Shown here: one piece after another, positions 35,793 through 47,631 of the stretch | How positions within the stretch are numbered: position 1 is the first letter of the stretch | Layout: each line of letters begins with the position of its first letter | Assembly: GCF_027579695.1 (NCBI RefSeq) | Contig: NC_083582.1 | Span: forward strand, 36,547,964 to 36,611,963 | DNA length: 64,000 nt | Source: Neoarius graeffei | Lineage: Eukaryota; Chordata; Actinopteri; Siluriformes; Ariidae | Direction: 5' to 3' | Translations under genes and position numbers: made by a program | The notes under the pieces: model-generated | Told to the model about the DNA's origin: nothing | Databases searched by the model: none | Seen by the model: only the letters and a program-made list of their open reading frames with translations

Positions 35793-36389
35793 CTATAGAG
35801 GAAGATACATAAACACACTTGCTCATGTACGAGTAAGCACAGACATGTGCATACAGACACGCAGACTTGTGCAAGCCACAAGCAGTTTCATCAAGCAGTA
35901 TGCGATTTCGAATTTTCAGTGGTAATTTCCGCCACTGGTTGTGTGTCATGTGGTTCTAGCATGACTGATATCAAGCATGCTGTTTGACTGATAGAAAATA
36001 GGCCGTGGATAGAACTGGAAAAACCTACAGCTCACAACGGAGACAACTCAAGCTCCAGTGTAGCAAAGTAAGGTCACTGACTAAAGGCCTATTCAGGCTG
36101 GATTAGTTTGACATGGGCAGGTGTAATTATTACTTATTATTATTATTGTTATAATTATCTTTAGTCTTGTCCATCTGGACAGTTTATGCTATATTTTACC
36201 TTTTAGGGAATTAACAGTTATTCCACAAACTCGAGTCGTACATGAGCCGATAGCTATAAGCCATGTACGGCGGGATTGAGTGGAATAGCTGTTTTATTCT
36301 ATCCACATTCACTGGATTTTGAAAAACGGAGCATTTTTATTTTTTGCAAATTCAATAAATAAAAACTTTATACAAAACTTCCGACAAAA

Positions 36390-36605
36390 TCATTTCCGCT
36401 TAGGCGGACTTCTTAAAAACCTATCGATCGCTGCACGAATTGACTTTAGTGTTGTTTTTTTGTACAAAGTGCCGTCTTGCTGTCGTGCCGAGGTATAGAA
36501 TAGCTTTAGACATTTATTTAATTCTTCCTTGGACATTTCAGATCTGTAATTTTCAAGCTTCTTCTTTGAGCTTTTGAACCAGTGTAAAAGAAAAAAAAAA
36601 TTCAA
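36390..36605 (-). pseudogene. tyrosine-recombinase-like N-terminal fragment
   Basis: MSKEELNKCLKLFYTSARQQ then DGTLYKKTTLKSIRAAIDRF resembles the core-binding (SAM-like) region of Crypton/KIAA1958-type (DUF3504) proteins. The frame stops soon after; no catalytic R..HxxR..Y residues remain. It lies within the left arm of the foldback element. Confidence 0.5.
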
Positions 36606-36714
36606 ATTTTATTGAATAAAGATGAATGTAAACAAACCGGCAAAATGACAGGAGCAATTTGTGAAAAATGCGATAATAATTCTTGAAAAATAAAAAAAGA
36701 TACGTTCTGACCAG

Positions 36715-37091
36715 GGGCGGCACGGTGGTGTAGTGGTTAGCGCTGTCGCCTCACAGCAAGAAGGTCCTGGGTTTGAGCCCCGGGGCCGGCGAGGGCCTTT
36801 CTGTGCGGAGTTTGCATGTTTCTCCCCGTGTCCGCGTGGGTTTCCTCCGGGTGCTCCGGTTTCCCCCACAGTCCAAAGACATGCAGGTTAGGTTAACTGG
36901 TGACTCTAAATTGACCGTAGGTGTGAATGTGAGTGTGAATGGTTGTCTGTGTCTATGTGTCAGCCCTGTGATGCCCTGGCGACTTGTCCAGGGTGTACCC
37001 CGCCTTTCGCCCGTAGTCAGCTGGGATAGGCTCCAGCTTGCCTGCGACCCTGTAGAACAGGATAAAGCGGCTACAGATAATGGATGGATGG
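36715..37091 (+). mobile_element. 375-bp SINE, copy 6
   Basis: Full-length copy; tail GATAATGGATGGATGG. Confidence 0.93.
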
Positions 37092-38266
37092 ATTTTGTTG
37101 CCTTTTAAAAAAGGGGTTTATTTTCAAGTAGAGTTTTTATTTCGTCCTCGATTGGTTCAGCAACACGCTCCACCATTTTGTTTTACTCTACTCATGGTAT
37201 ATGAGCTGATATCCTAGTAGTAGAGTAGCCAATCAGAGCGCGCGATTGCTCATATCCAGTAAATGTGGATAGAATAATACAGTATATATCCTGTCCAAAT
37301 TGATCTGTTAGTCAAGACTCCATTATATCCTGTGGAGGAAGAGGTTTTTCTTTTTTCTTTTTCCTCACACTTCAGAAAGGGCTCTTTTCCATTATCTCAA
37401 AACAAAACAAGTAAAAAAAACAACAAACGAACGAACATAGAACTGGCCAAGTTTAAAATGCATAAACAAAATGGCGGAGCGTGTTGCTGAACCAACCGAG
37501 GATGAAATAAAAACTACTTGAAAACAAACCCACCCCCCCACCCCCCCACCCCCCCAAAAAAAAAATGGAACAAAATATGGAATAAAAGTATTTGATGGTA
37601 AGAAGGTATTTTTTAAAATTATTTTTCTATTATTATCGCATTTTTCACAAATTGCTCCTGTCATTTTACTGGTTTGTTTACATTCTAAGTGGAAATGATT
37701 TTGTTGGATGTTGTGCATAAAGTTTATATTCATCGAATTTGCAAAAAAATAAAAATGCTCCGTTTCTCAAAATCCAGTGAACGTGGATAGAATAAAACAG
37801 TTATTCCGCTCAATCTCGTGGTACTTGGTGTTACACACCTCGTTAGCTATCAGCTCATGTACGACTTGATTTCATGGAATAACTTATACACACAGCGCCC
37901 TCCACAATTATTGGCACCCCTCATTAAGATATGTTCTTATAGGCTTCTAATAAATTCTTCTTTTTTTTTTTAATAATATAGGACAACAATGCAAAAAAAG
38001 AGAAAAATCCAACCTTTAATTCAAGTGCATTTATTCAGTGGGAAAAAAATCCCACATTAAGAAATAATTATTTTACATGAAATCATGTGTGTCACAATTA
38101 TTGGCACCCCTGATGGTAATACTTTGTACAACTCCCTTTTGCCAACAAGACAGCACTTAATATTCTCCTGTAACATTTCACAAGATGGGAGAATACAGAG
38201 AGAGGGATCTTCGACCATTCCTCTTTGCACAATCTCTCTAAATCATTCAGAGTCCTGGGTCCTCTC

Positions 38267-39374
38267 CTATGCACTCCTCTTCAGCTCACCCCACAGGTTT
38301 TCAATTGGGTTGAGGTCTGGGGACTGAGATGGCCATGGGAGGAGCTTGATTTTGTGTCTGGTGAACCACTTTTGTGTACCCTTACAGAAAAACCACATGA
38401 ACTTCACATGTGATTTCTCACATGTGAAATATGTGGAAAATGTGTTTTGCACATGGGAAACGTGGTTTTGGCCCAATTTTATGTGAATCACATGTGGGAA
38501 TGTTTTACACATGTGCTCTACATGGTAACACGTTACAAAATCTGATACCATCTATTCCACATGTTACCACATGTGGTAACATGTGATCACATGTGAAATA
38601 CATGGGAAATTCATATGTTTTTTTCTGTAAGGGTAGATTTGGCCACATGTTTCGGGTCATTATCTTGCTGAAAGACCCAGTGACGACCCGTCTTCAGCTT
38701 TCGGGCAGAGGCCACCAGATTTTGATTTAAAATGTCCTGGTATTTCAAAGAGTTCATGATGCCATGCACCCTAACAAGGTTCCCGGGGCCTTTGGAAGAG
38801 AAACAGGCCCACAGCATCACCGATCCTCCCCCATACTTCACAGTGGGCATGAGGTGCTTTTCCGCATACTCATCTTTTGTGATGTATTAGAGTGTTTGTT
38901 GCCAAAAAGCTGCATTTTGGTCTCATCTGACCAAAGCACACGGTCCCAGTTGAAGTCCCAGTCCCGCTTAGTGAACTCCAGACGTTTACGTTTATGCTTG
39001 CAAGTGAGAAAAGGCTTTTTCCGTGCATGCCTCCCAAACCGCTTGTTGGCATGTAGATCGCGCCTGATGGTTGTTATGGAGACTTTGTGACCCCAAGATG
39101 CTACTCTTTGATGCAATTCTCTAACAGTGAGCTTTGGAGAACTTTTTACTTCTCTTACCATCCTCCTCACTGTGCGTGGTGGCAAGATAAACTTGCATCC
39201 TCGTCCAGGCTCGTTTGCCACTGCTCCAGTTGTTTTAAACTCCTTGATGATTCCTCTGACTGTAGATACGGGCCGGTGTAGGCGAGCGGCTATTTTCTTG
39301 TAGCCGTTGCCTGACTTATGAAGGTTGACACACATCTGCCTTACTTGAACGGTGTGTTCTCTTGTCTTTCCCAT
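38267..39374 (-). pseudogene. Tc1 transposase (copy A'), broken
   Basis: From 39374: MGKTREHTVQVRQMCVNLHK, helix-turn-helix region, first Asp in WSDETKMQL. It then shifts frame near 38890, resumes with VKYGGGSVMLWACFSS and [13 protein letters not shown], and is cut by the MITE. Beyond it, [20 protein letters not shown] carries the third acidic residue. Non-functional. Confidence 0.88.
38379..38633. mobile_element. CACATG-rich MITE, complete (255 bp)
   Basis: Ends CCCTTACAGAAAAA and the inverted TTTTTCTGTAAGGG, with TA on both sides (38377-38378, 38634-38635). The body is dominated by CACATGTG and ACATGTGGTAACATGTG palindromes. Confidence 0.9.
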
Positions 39375-39774
39375 GTTGAAGAGTGGATAAGAGAAATAGG
39401 CCTCTGTGTCACATCATATTTATACCCCAGGGAAACAGGACGTGATGAATTACTAATTAAAGGCTCCTAGATACTCTGATCAACTTTATAAACTACAGTA
39501 GAAATGACAGAAATGCTTCAATTACATTTATTTTCTAGGAATTATGGGTGCCAATAATTGTGGAACAGGTGATTTTATGAAAAATAATTATTTCTTAGTC
39601 AGGGATTTTTTTATTATTTTTTTTTAAATTCACTTGAGTTAAGGGTTACATTTTTCTACAATTTTCAGTGTGAGATTATGCTTCTGCAATAAAAATTGAA
39701 TTTATTTTAAGGCTTTTAACACATCTTAACCAGGGGTGCCAATAGAGGAGGGCACATAATTGTGGAGGGCACTA

Positions 39775-39805
<31 letters not shown>

Positions 39806-40551
39806 CTCTTCACACTCTAGAAAGTGCTTTTTTTCATTGTCTCAACACAAAACGAACCAAAAAAAACCCCAAAAACCCAGATATCACTGGCCAAGTTTAA
39901 AATGCGGAACTATAAAATATAAGTGCTGTTTAAAAGAACTCATCAGAGAAGTTTATGCTTCCAGGGGGTACAGCTTACATAAGGTCATGTGACCTACTAA
40001 CAATCAAGCACAACTTGAGTAGCAGTAAGTGCTTTCAATAAAGGTAAAAAAAAAAAAGTTGTATATTGTACGCATACATGAATTTTTAATGTGGCAGTCA
40101 CGTGTACATCATGAAGACACTCACATTTTTATGGAGATCGTTCATCCCATACTAACTGATCATAATCACTACAAACGTCCTCTGGAAACATGACTAAATA
40201 AATATATTTACGGAAATCGTATCCTGTCTGAATAGTCTTTAGAAAAAGGACTGCATGTATCCCATGTTCCCATTTCATGATTGAAAAAAAAAATTTGACT
40301 GCCCTTGTATCAGATGTACGATGATGCAAATAATATCCGTTGGAAAGATGGGACAGAAAAGTAAAGTCAAGGAGAAAAAAAAAAGAAGATGAGAACAAGT
40401 AAAAGGTACTGAGGCGATAACCTACAGTATGAAGAAAATATGAGAATCTTACAACGGAAAAGCAATGAGCACATCACTCCATGCCTACACACAGATAAAT
40501 AAGCACACACACAAAGACCACTGCACACCCTGCACTTGTAGAATCAAATAC
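39775..40551. other. ank3 intron, no further feature
   Basis: A short TA run near 39775-39796, then unique AT-rich intron. Confidence 0.5.
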
Positions 40552-40638
40552 CTTCAGAATCACTCTCCGCCGATACACCCTGGTGGTGACTGTGTGTTCC
40601 TCATCGGAACTGGACTCACTGTCTCTATGTGCTCCCAG
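40552..40638 (-). CDS. ank3: ank3 exon, C-terminal regulatory region
   Basis: An 87-nt phase-0 exon encoding LGAHRDSESSSDEEHTVTTR then VYRRRVILK. The TVTTRVxRRRVxLK motif is found in the C-terminal tails of vertebrate ankyrins just before the [17 protein letters not shown] exon. Acceptor ..ctttcag, donor gtattt. Confidence 0.88.
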
Positions 40639-40926
40639 CTGAAAGCAGTTCAGTATATTTGGGTTGGCTCAGAGCCCTTACTCATGTAGATTCGATTTAA
40701 CCAAAAAGGACACCTGGATCAAGCTAGCGTTTTACCCCAAACTCATGAACGGTTGAATTTTGAAGCAGTGAAATCTTAAAACCGAACCACAAACTCTACA
40801 ATAATGGCATCACGTTATTTCTACAATCATATATTACCTGTTGCATTTGAGCTCTTTTCCGAGTCTCTAAAGTGTTCAGTGTCCTGGGTCTCTTTGTTCT
40901 ATGCAAATGAATATCAACAACAGTAC

Positions 40927-41152
40927 CTTAGCTTTTGGCTCTGCTGTCTCCTCTTCCATGGTGCCCAGTCCAGCGGTAGTGTCATCTGGGGTGATCCTAT
41001 CCATTTTCTCAGAGTCCTTGCTGCCTTTGCCCTTCAGCTTACTCAGTGGTTCCTGGGGCTCAAGCAATGAGCCAGCTTGGGCTAGTAGCTCTGGATGTTC
41101 CCCGTTCTGTCTCTCAGCTTGCAGCACAGGAGGAGTAGATGTTGGCTTTTGA
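40927..41152 (-). CDS. ank3: ank3 exon, C-terminal regulatory region
   Basis: A 226-nt exon in phase with its neighbours. It encodes a charged, low-complexity segment (QKPTSTPPVLQAERQNGEHP ... MEEETAEPKAK). Acceptor ..tctttttag, donor gtactg. The amino-acid sequence alone is not diagnostic. Position, phase and splice sites support the call. Confidence 0.8.
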
Positions 41153-41271
41153 CTAAAAAGAGATCAGAGTTTAAGTCATGAGCTCGTCCAGTGGTGCCTG
41201 GTCTGCTGATGTGAAGGCCTTGTTAGAGGATATCAAGTAAAGATGTTCTGTTTTCATGTGACCGATCTCAC

Positions 41272-41926
41272 CTCCTCTCTTGCTGCATTTGTGTATCAGT
41301 GTTCAGAACTGAAGCAGAGATCTCCTTGCTCACGCTGGATGGACCTTCTTGCAACCCTGCAATCGAAGAGATCTCTTTTTCTGCCTGTTCCACTGGTGAG
41401 AGATTTGCCTGCACTCTTTCTTTGGTTATATCCTCATTCTCTGACCCTTCCTCCAAGTTAATGCCTTTAAAAAGGGACTTGGGCTTCTCCTTTGCCATCT
41501 CTTCCTCCTCTTCTTCTTCTTCTTCTTCTCCAAAACCAGACCTGCCACTTTCTCTTGCCCCATGGGCTTCACTGGGAGGAACCTCTTGCTCTTGGAGAGC
41601 GCTCTGCGTGAATACTTCTGGATGTTTAGACACGTCATCACTGTCATGGAGCTCCAGGTCGTCTTCAGTCGAGCCCCATTCTTGACTATAAGACCTTCTG
41701 CCTCCTACTGAGGTATCCTCAGCTACCACGGTAGGGGGCGGCGCATCGGACGAGAGCGCATCCCTGGAGGTGGTTGGCAAGGACAGTTCATTGGGTCTAA
41801 TGATGATTCTATTGGGCGAGACTACACTACCGTCCTCACTAAAGAAATCATCCTGGCGGAGAGGGGTAGGGGGTTCATAGGACAACTCTGAGGGACTCTG
41901 CAGCTCCAGACTGATGTCGTGGTAAC
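41272..41926 (-). CDS. ank3: ank3 exon, C-terminal regulatory region
   Basis: This 655-nt exon begins GYHDISLELQSPSELSYEPP (human ANK3 has a related GYPSLQVELETPTGL start). It includes the conserved QDDFFSED and PNRIIIRPNELS blocks and a run of ten glutamates from GAA/GAG codons near 41505-41530. Ankyrin C-terminal regions are poorly conserved, intrinsically disordered regulatory tails. Acceptor ..gtatcactcag, donor gtgaga. Confidence 0.9.
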
Positions 41927-43343
41927 CTGAGTGATACAACACAGCAGGACTGAGGTGGATGCAACACCACAACTCTAAAATGCCTCTACCAGATCAACAG
42001 ATTTGTTAGGTGAGCTTTTTTTTTTTTTCTTTACATGCACAACAAACAAAAATGGAACAGTGGTAATGATTTTGAAATGAAAGTATATCAAATGGCAAAA
42101 CAGTTATGCATCAGATTACCAATATAGATTTGATATAGGATGAGTGTCACATATATCATGTGGCTCTACCATGTAGGAAGATATAAATGGAGGGAAAAGA
42201 AGAAACAACACAGCACTGGAATATTGCAAACAGATAACACAGTTATAACAGGTAAGGAGGCAGAGGATGATGAAGAGGGGAAATCGCGGAAGATCAAGGA
42301 CGCCATAGGGTATAGTTTTGAAACGAAAACAGTTCTCAAAATGATAATGCAGAGTTAGTTGTGAATACTAGAACAAAGAAGCGAGCAGTTCAGAGTGAGC
42401 AACACTGCGAGTTGAGCTGACAGTGACTAGGGAGTTACCGTACAGCTAGAGTTAGCATTATTAGTGCAGTTGCGAAACTAGATAGCAAGAAAGGAGGCAG
42501 TAGCAGCTATGCCAAGAGCGCTGCTCAAATGCACAGAGGTGATGCTGTGGGAGCAGCCAGGTGGCTTTGAAGAGTAGCGGGTCTGGTTTTGCAGAAGAAG
42601 GCGCTGTAGCAGGAAGGCTCAGAGACTGGGATGCTAGAGAACTATCGAGCTCTACAGGCACCAACAAAGCAGACATTCCACCATGCTATCAGAAGAGCTA
42701 GATGAGGCTGCAATATAGCTGTTGTTCTTATTGAAAAGAGTAAAACAAAGCATGCATGTTATATAAAAGCAATGTAGCTATCATTATGTTTTCATGTATC
42801 TAAGTATTTGCTCAAATACAGTCTTACAGCACGACCACAAATTTTGCAGCTTAGGTTTTCTTTATACTGTATATACATATAAACATAATGTTTATGCACG
42901 TTGAGCATGGATCAAATGTTAATCCCATCAGAAAACACCAAATTAAAAAGCCGACATGAGAAATGATCAAATTCTAACACATTATAAGCCCAAAGAGTCA
43001 GAACCATTAAGAGCCAAATAATGACGTTTTCATTTCGCCAAGATGGGATTAAGTTTTAATATTCATAACTGCATGCATTATATCAATCCATACAGTTAAA
43101 CACAATCCTATCACACTGCCCATCGCTGGTTAGTCACACCAGTTTGAGTAAGGAGCAGCATTAATAATTGGAGAATCAAATATATTCATTGGTTTAAATG
43201 TGAATTGAGTGCAATTGAGATTGGAATTTCGATTTGAATTTCGCTCAGTAAGTGTTTAGCCTTTATGATTATCTACTTCTGTAAAGATTCAAGAAAGAAA
43301 TAAAAGGAGAAACAGAGTTCAGCTAGATGGGGCTAAACTTTAC
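41927..43343. other. ank3 intron, no recognisable feature
   Basis: 1.4 kb of AT-rich intron. No open frame with recognisable motifs and no clear TIRs. Confidence 0.5.
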
Positions 43344-43487
43344 CATCAGCCTGATCCCGGAAAACTGCGTTATCATCTGCAAAACACCTTGTGCCTGAAA
43401 TGTTACCATAATCAAATATTGGCCCTTCCAGCAATGTCACAATATCCATCCGATTGATCTTTGTCAGTGCTGCAGTTAAGGCATCCG
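43344..43487 (-). CDS. ank3: ank3 exon, end of death domain
   Basis: This 144-nt exon encodes DALTAALTKINRMDIVTLLE then GPIFDYGNISGTRCFADDNA and VFRDQADG. It finishes the death domain and the conserved GPIFDYGNISGTR block. Acceptor ..ccttttag, donor gtaaag. Confidence 0.96.
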
Positions 43488-43771
43488 CTAAAAGGAAAGA
43501 AAAGAATACACTTAATTTCACAACTTGCTATATGAGTGAAAAAAAACCCCAACAGACTGTAATTATAACTTCTGTTCAAACATACACTGTCTTGCAAAAG
43601 TATTCATCCCCCTTGGTGTTTGTCCTGTTTTGTTGCATTACAAGATGGAATTAAAATGGATGTTTGGGGGTTTAGCATCATTTGATTTACACAACATGCC
43701 TACCACTTTAAAGGTGAATTTTTTTTTTAAATTGTGACGCAAACAATAATTAAGATGAAAAAACAAATCTG

Positions 43772-44145
43772 GGGGCGGCACGGTGGTGTAGTGGTTAGCA
43801 CTGTTGCCTCACAGCAAGAAGGTCCTGGGTTCGAGCCCAGCAGCTGGCGAGGGCCTTTCTGTGCGGAGTTTGCATGTTCTCCCCGTGTCTGTGTGGGTTT
43901 CCTCCGGGTGCTCTGGTTTCCCCCACAGTCCAAAGACATGCAGGTTAGGTTAACTGGTGACTCTAAATTGACCGTAGGTGTGAATGTGAGTGTGAATGGT
44001 TGTCTGTGTCTATGTATCAGCCCTGTGATGACCTGGCGACTTGTCCAGGGTGTACCCCGCCTTTCGCCCATAGTCAGCTGGGATAGGCTCCAGCTTGCCT
44101 GCGACCCTGTACAGGATAAGCAGCTACAGATGATGGATGGATGGA
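43772..44145 (+). mobile_element. 375-bp SINE, copy 7
   Basis: Inserted in Tc1 copy C with imperfect target duplication AACA(G)AAATCTGG. The tail is GATGATGGATGGATGG. Confidence 0.93.
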
Positions 44146-45170
44146 AACAGAAATCTGGAGTGTGCATAGGTATTCACATGCATAGGTAGAGCCACCTTTT
44201 GCTGCAATTACAGCTGCAAGTCTCTTGGGGTATGTCTCTATTAGCTTAGCACATCTAGCCACTGGGATTTTTGCCCATTCCTCAAGGCAAAACTGCTCCA
44301 ACTCCTTCAAGTTAGATGGGTTGCGTTGGTGTACAGCAATCTTTAAGTTATGCCACAGATTCTCAATTGGATTGAGGTCTGGGCTTTGACTAGGCCATTC
44401 CAAGACATTTAAATGTTTCCCTTTAAACCACTCCAGTGTAGCTTTAGCAGTGTGTTTAGGGTCATTGTCCTGCTGGAACGTGGACCTTCGTCCCAGTCTC
44501 AAACCTCTGGCCGACTCAAACAGGTTTTCCTCCAGAATTGCCCCGTATTTAGTGCCATCCATCTTTACTTCAGTCCTGACCAGCTTTCCTGTCCCTGCAG
44601 ATGAAAAACATCCCCACAGCATGATGCTGCCACCACCATGCTTCACTGTAGGAATGGTGTTCTCAGGGTGTTGGGTTTGCGCCACACACGGCATTTCGCA
44701 TGATGGGCGAAAAGATCAATTTTAATCTTATTTGACCAGAGAATCTTCTTCCATGTGTTTGGGGAGTCTGCCACATGCTGCTGGGCAAACTCCAAACGTG
44801 TTTTCTTAAACAATGGCTTTTATTCTGGCCACTCTTCCATAAAGCCCCGCTCTGTGGAATGTACGGGTTAAAGTGGTCCTATGGACAGATACTCCCATCT
44901 CCACTGTGGATCTTTGCAGCTCCTTCAGTGTTCTCTTTGGTGTCTTTGTTGCATCTCTGATTAATGCCCTCCTTGCCAGGTCTGTGAATTTTGGTGGGTG
45001 GCCTTCTCTTGTCAGGTTTGCAGTTGTGCCATATTCTTTCCGTTTTCCTATAATGGATTTAATGGTGCTCTATGGGGTATTCACAACCCTGAGCTATACT
45101 TCTCCACAACTTTGACCTGTTTGGAGGCTCCTTGGTTTTCATGTTGCTTGTTTAGTAGTGTTGCAGAGTC
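44146..45170 (-). pseudogene. Tc1 transposase (copy C), broken
   Basis: The C-terminal two thirds read from 44694: [40 protein letters not shown], and [20 protein letters not shown]. The N-terminal part at about 44700-45140 is scrambled by frameshifts. Non-functional. Confidence 0.85.
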
Positions 45171-45682
45171 AGGGTCCTTCCAGAACAGGTTGATTTATAC
45201 AGACATCATGTGACAGACCATGTGACACTTTGATTGCACACAGGTGGATCTTAATCAACTAATTATGTGACTAATGAAGTGAATTGGTTGGACCAGCTCT
45301 TATTTAGGAATACCTATGCACACTCCAGCTTCTGTTTTTTCATCTTAAAAGGATAGTTCGGGATTTTTGACATGAATCTGTATGGCATCCCCATCAATAG
45401 TGTCGTGCAAACACACTGACTTACCCCGACAGCATCCTGTGAGTCCAGTTCTTGTCCAGTTTTGGTCCAGACGAAAGTAGTCCGGCAAGTTTGTTGGGGT
45501 CACGAAAGTAAAACGTTTTTTGTCTCAAAACAGTATGTGTTCAAAAGAGTGATATATTTGCATCACAAAACCGTTGCCGAATAAAAAGTCAGACCTCAAA
45601 ATCACTTGGCACTATTTTCTCTCCCTTCTTATCACTGCGCGCTGCCGCCAGGTGACAGCCACGGCCGTTTCATTCATTGTTT

Positions 45683-46444
45683 TAGTGATGGGAATTTCGG
45701 CTCTTTTTCGGGAGCCGGCTCTTTTGGCTCTTCTTACTATAAGGAGCCGGCTCTTTCGGCTCCCAAACGGCTCCTGAGATTTTATTTTTGATTTAACTGC
45801 TGCAATTAACTAGTTAATTAATTACATTATTATTTATATTTTATCAATAGGATGTTTTCCATTTTATTTTTTAGTTTTTGTAGCCATTGTAAAGCTTTGT
45901 AAAGTATAGCAGTGTAACAATGTTCTAGCTATAGAAATAAAACTTACTTACCAATTAATAAATTATTTTCTCACAAACATAATGCAAAACTGTGTTATAT
46001 TACCAATATAAAATACACAGAAGACATCAACTGTTTATCCTTTATGGCTTTATTTCACACTCGACCTTGAACAAAATGCCACAAAATAAATTATGAAGTA
46101 TAAATCAGGCCTAAGAAACTATGAAGCAAAGTTGGAAATTATTTTAACAAACACAGAACAATGTGCAACAAAATATGTGGCACCTTGAGCGCATGTAAAA
46201 AGAGAAAAAAGTGCCGCACTCTGCTCCACCAGTAATGAGAAGCCGCTGGAACAGCAAATATGCTCCTGTTATAATGACTGCTGTCTCGTTGTATACCGCA
46301 GATTAATCTGGCCATGCCAAGGCGGTTGCCGACCGAACCTGTCAATTTATGAGCGGCAATTTATATCATGAGCTTTAGGAATTCACGGCAACAAAACAAT
46401 GATCATGGTTGTCAAATAGACAATCATCCTTCAGCTGAGCTGAA

Positions 46445-46508
<64 letters not shown>

Positions 46509-46634
46509 GAGGCACCTAAGGACAAAAAACTAATTCGGCTCCCCAACTCGGCTCCCACCGAAGAGCCGGCTCCCGTCGTTCACTTCAAAGAGCCGGCTCT
46601 TTGAACCGGATCGTTCGCGACCGACACATCACTA
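45683..46634. mobile_element. hAT-type MITE, 952 bp, nested
   Basis: Ends TAGTGATG.. / ..CATCACTA, with 8-bp duplication CATTGTTT (45675-45682, 46635-46642). Multiple GAGCCGGCTC motifs and a (CT)n run of about 50 bp at 46449-46508. Confidence 0.92.
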
Positions 46635-46901
46635 CATTGTTTACTGCTAGCAAAGTTAGCGACAACATGTCTGACTACGACGGTGAAATGTGTGCGGAGA
46701 TTCAGCCACATCTTTGTTGCTACAGCCTGGATAGTCGCAAGTGCGCACCATTTTCACAAATATATTATTGTATAGACCCTTTTCACGTGACGTCACGACA
46801 AACGCGGCCGCCATTTTGGACATGTACTACCAGTAGTTTACCACAGCCAGCATTGAGGAACGGCAGCAAAGAAAGTGTTTATTTGCAGCAAGACTTCCAT
46901 C

Positions 46902-47049
46902 ATGCCACTATATTGTTGTGCACCTGGATGTAGTAACCATCAACAAACAAGGCAAGGTTTATCATTTTATCGGATCCCGGTAGATGCTGACCGACGGAGA
47001 AGATGGATAGCGGCATACCAACGCTTGTGTAGTGACCACTTTGTTGGAG
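46902..47049 (+). pseudogene. THAP-domain exon of a transposase-like gene
   Basis: MPLYCCAPGCSNHQQTRQGL then SFYRIPVDADRRRRWIAAYQ and RLCSDHFVGG, followed by a gtaaga donor. The C-x4-C start, the FYRIP..W core and the C-x2-H end of a THAP zinc finger are all present. The stretch between them looks shortened, so zinc binding may be intact but the fold damaged. Later exons are not seen; the element is probably internally deleted. Confidence 0.68.
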
Positions 47050-47252
47050 GTAAGACGAATAAAATTAGCCAGAAAAGGCATTACATTGCTGTTAACATTC
47101 TGTGGCGGCGAGTGTGTAACCAAATAGGCTAAAATAACCCATTGTAACCTCTTTGTTCTTCTGTAGTAGCTATTAGCTAACGACATTAGCTAGCGTTGTG
47201 TTCCTTTGCTGTTGGTAGACTGTAGGACAGATGAGAGGCAGTGTCCTACAAA

Positions 47253-47631
47253 CAGCGCTTAATTTGAGGGGGAGCAAGCCGGAGCGCGCTCCGGAACCTC
47301 GGGCGTTGGCTCCGGCAGCTATTTACACTGGATCCGGTGATCCGACACCTCTTTTGACTATGTAACAAAAAAAACAAACAAATAATTAAATTAAAAAAAT
47401 GCAAGTTTATTTAGTGTTAATGTCTGATTTTGATATCTGTCTTGTTGGTGATTTCTCTCATGAAACGACATCCACAAAATATCTGCAGATGAACTTAATT
47501 TGCAGTGTTATTACAAAACATGCCCAGAAGCGCAGCGCAGCGCCGCGCCCCCCTCCCCCCCTCTTTTTTTCCGCACCGGAGCCGCTCATCCTCTGCGCTC
47601 CGGGACCTCCCACTTTACAAATTAAGCACTG
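47253..47631. mobile_element. hAT-type MITE, 379 bp, innermost level
   Basis: Ends CAGCGCTTAATTTG / CAAATTAAGCACTG, with 8-bp duplication CCTACAAA (47245-47252, 47632-47639). Confidence 0.92.

Larger units (their letters stand above)
36217..37884. mobile_element. foldback (long-TIR) element in an ank3 intron
   Basis: GTTATTCCA.. at the left and TGGAATAAC at the right start long inverted arms of several hundred bp. They share GTTTTATTCTATCCAC, CGGAGCATTTTTATTTT, CAAAATCATTTCC, TGACAGGAGCAATTTGTGAA and CAGCAACACGCTCC. The left arm holds a 375-bp SINE (36715-37091) and a short recombinase-like frame. Confidence 0.82.
37893..39774 (-). mobile_element. Tc1/mariner copy A' with complete MITE inside
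   Basis: Same family as the element at 4212-7067, reverse orientation. CAGCGCCCTCCACAATTATT at the left, TIR-like AATTGTGGAGGGCACTA at the right. It carries a 255-bp MITE at exactly the same transposase position as copy A. Confidence 0.88.

Noticed and set aside
41299..41685. Plus-strand Ser-rich frame of 128 codons
   Set aside because: Antisense of the ank3 C-terminal exon with its GAA run.
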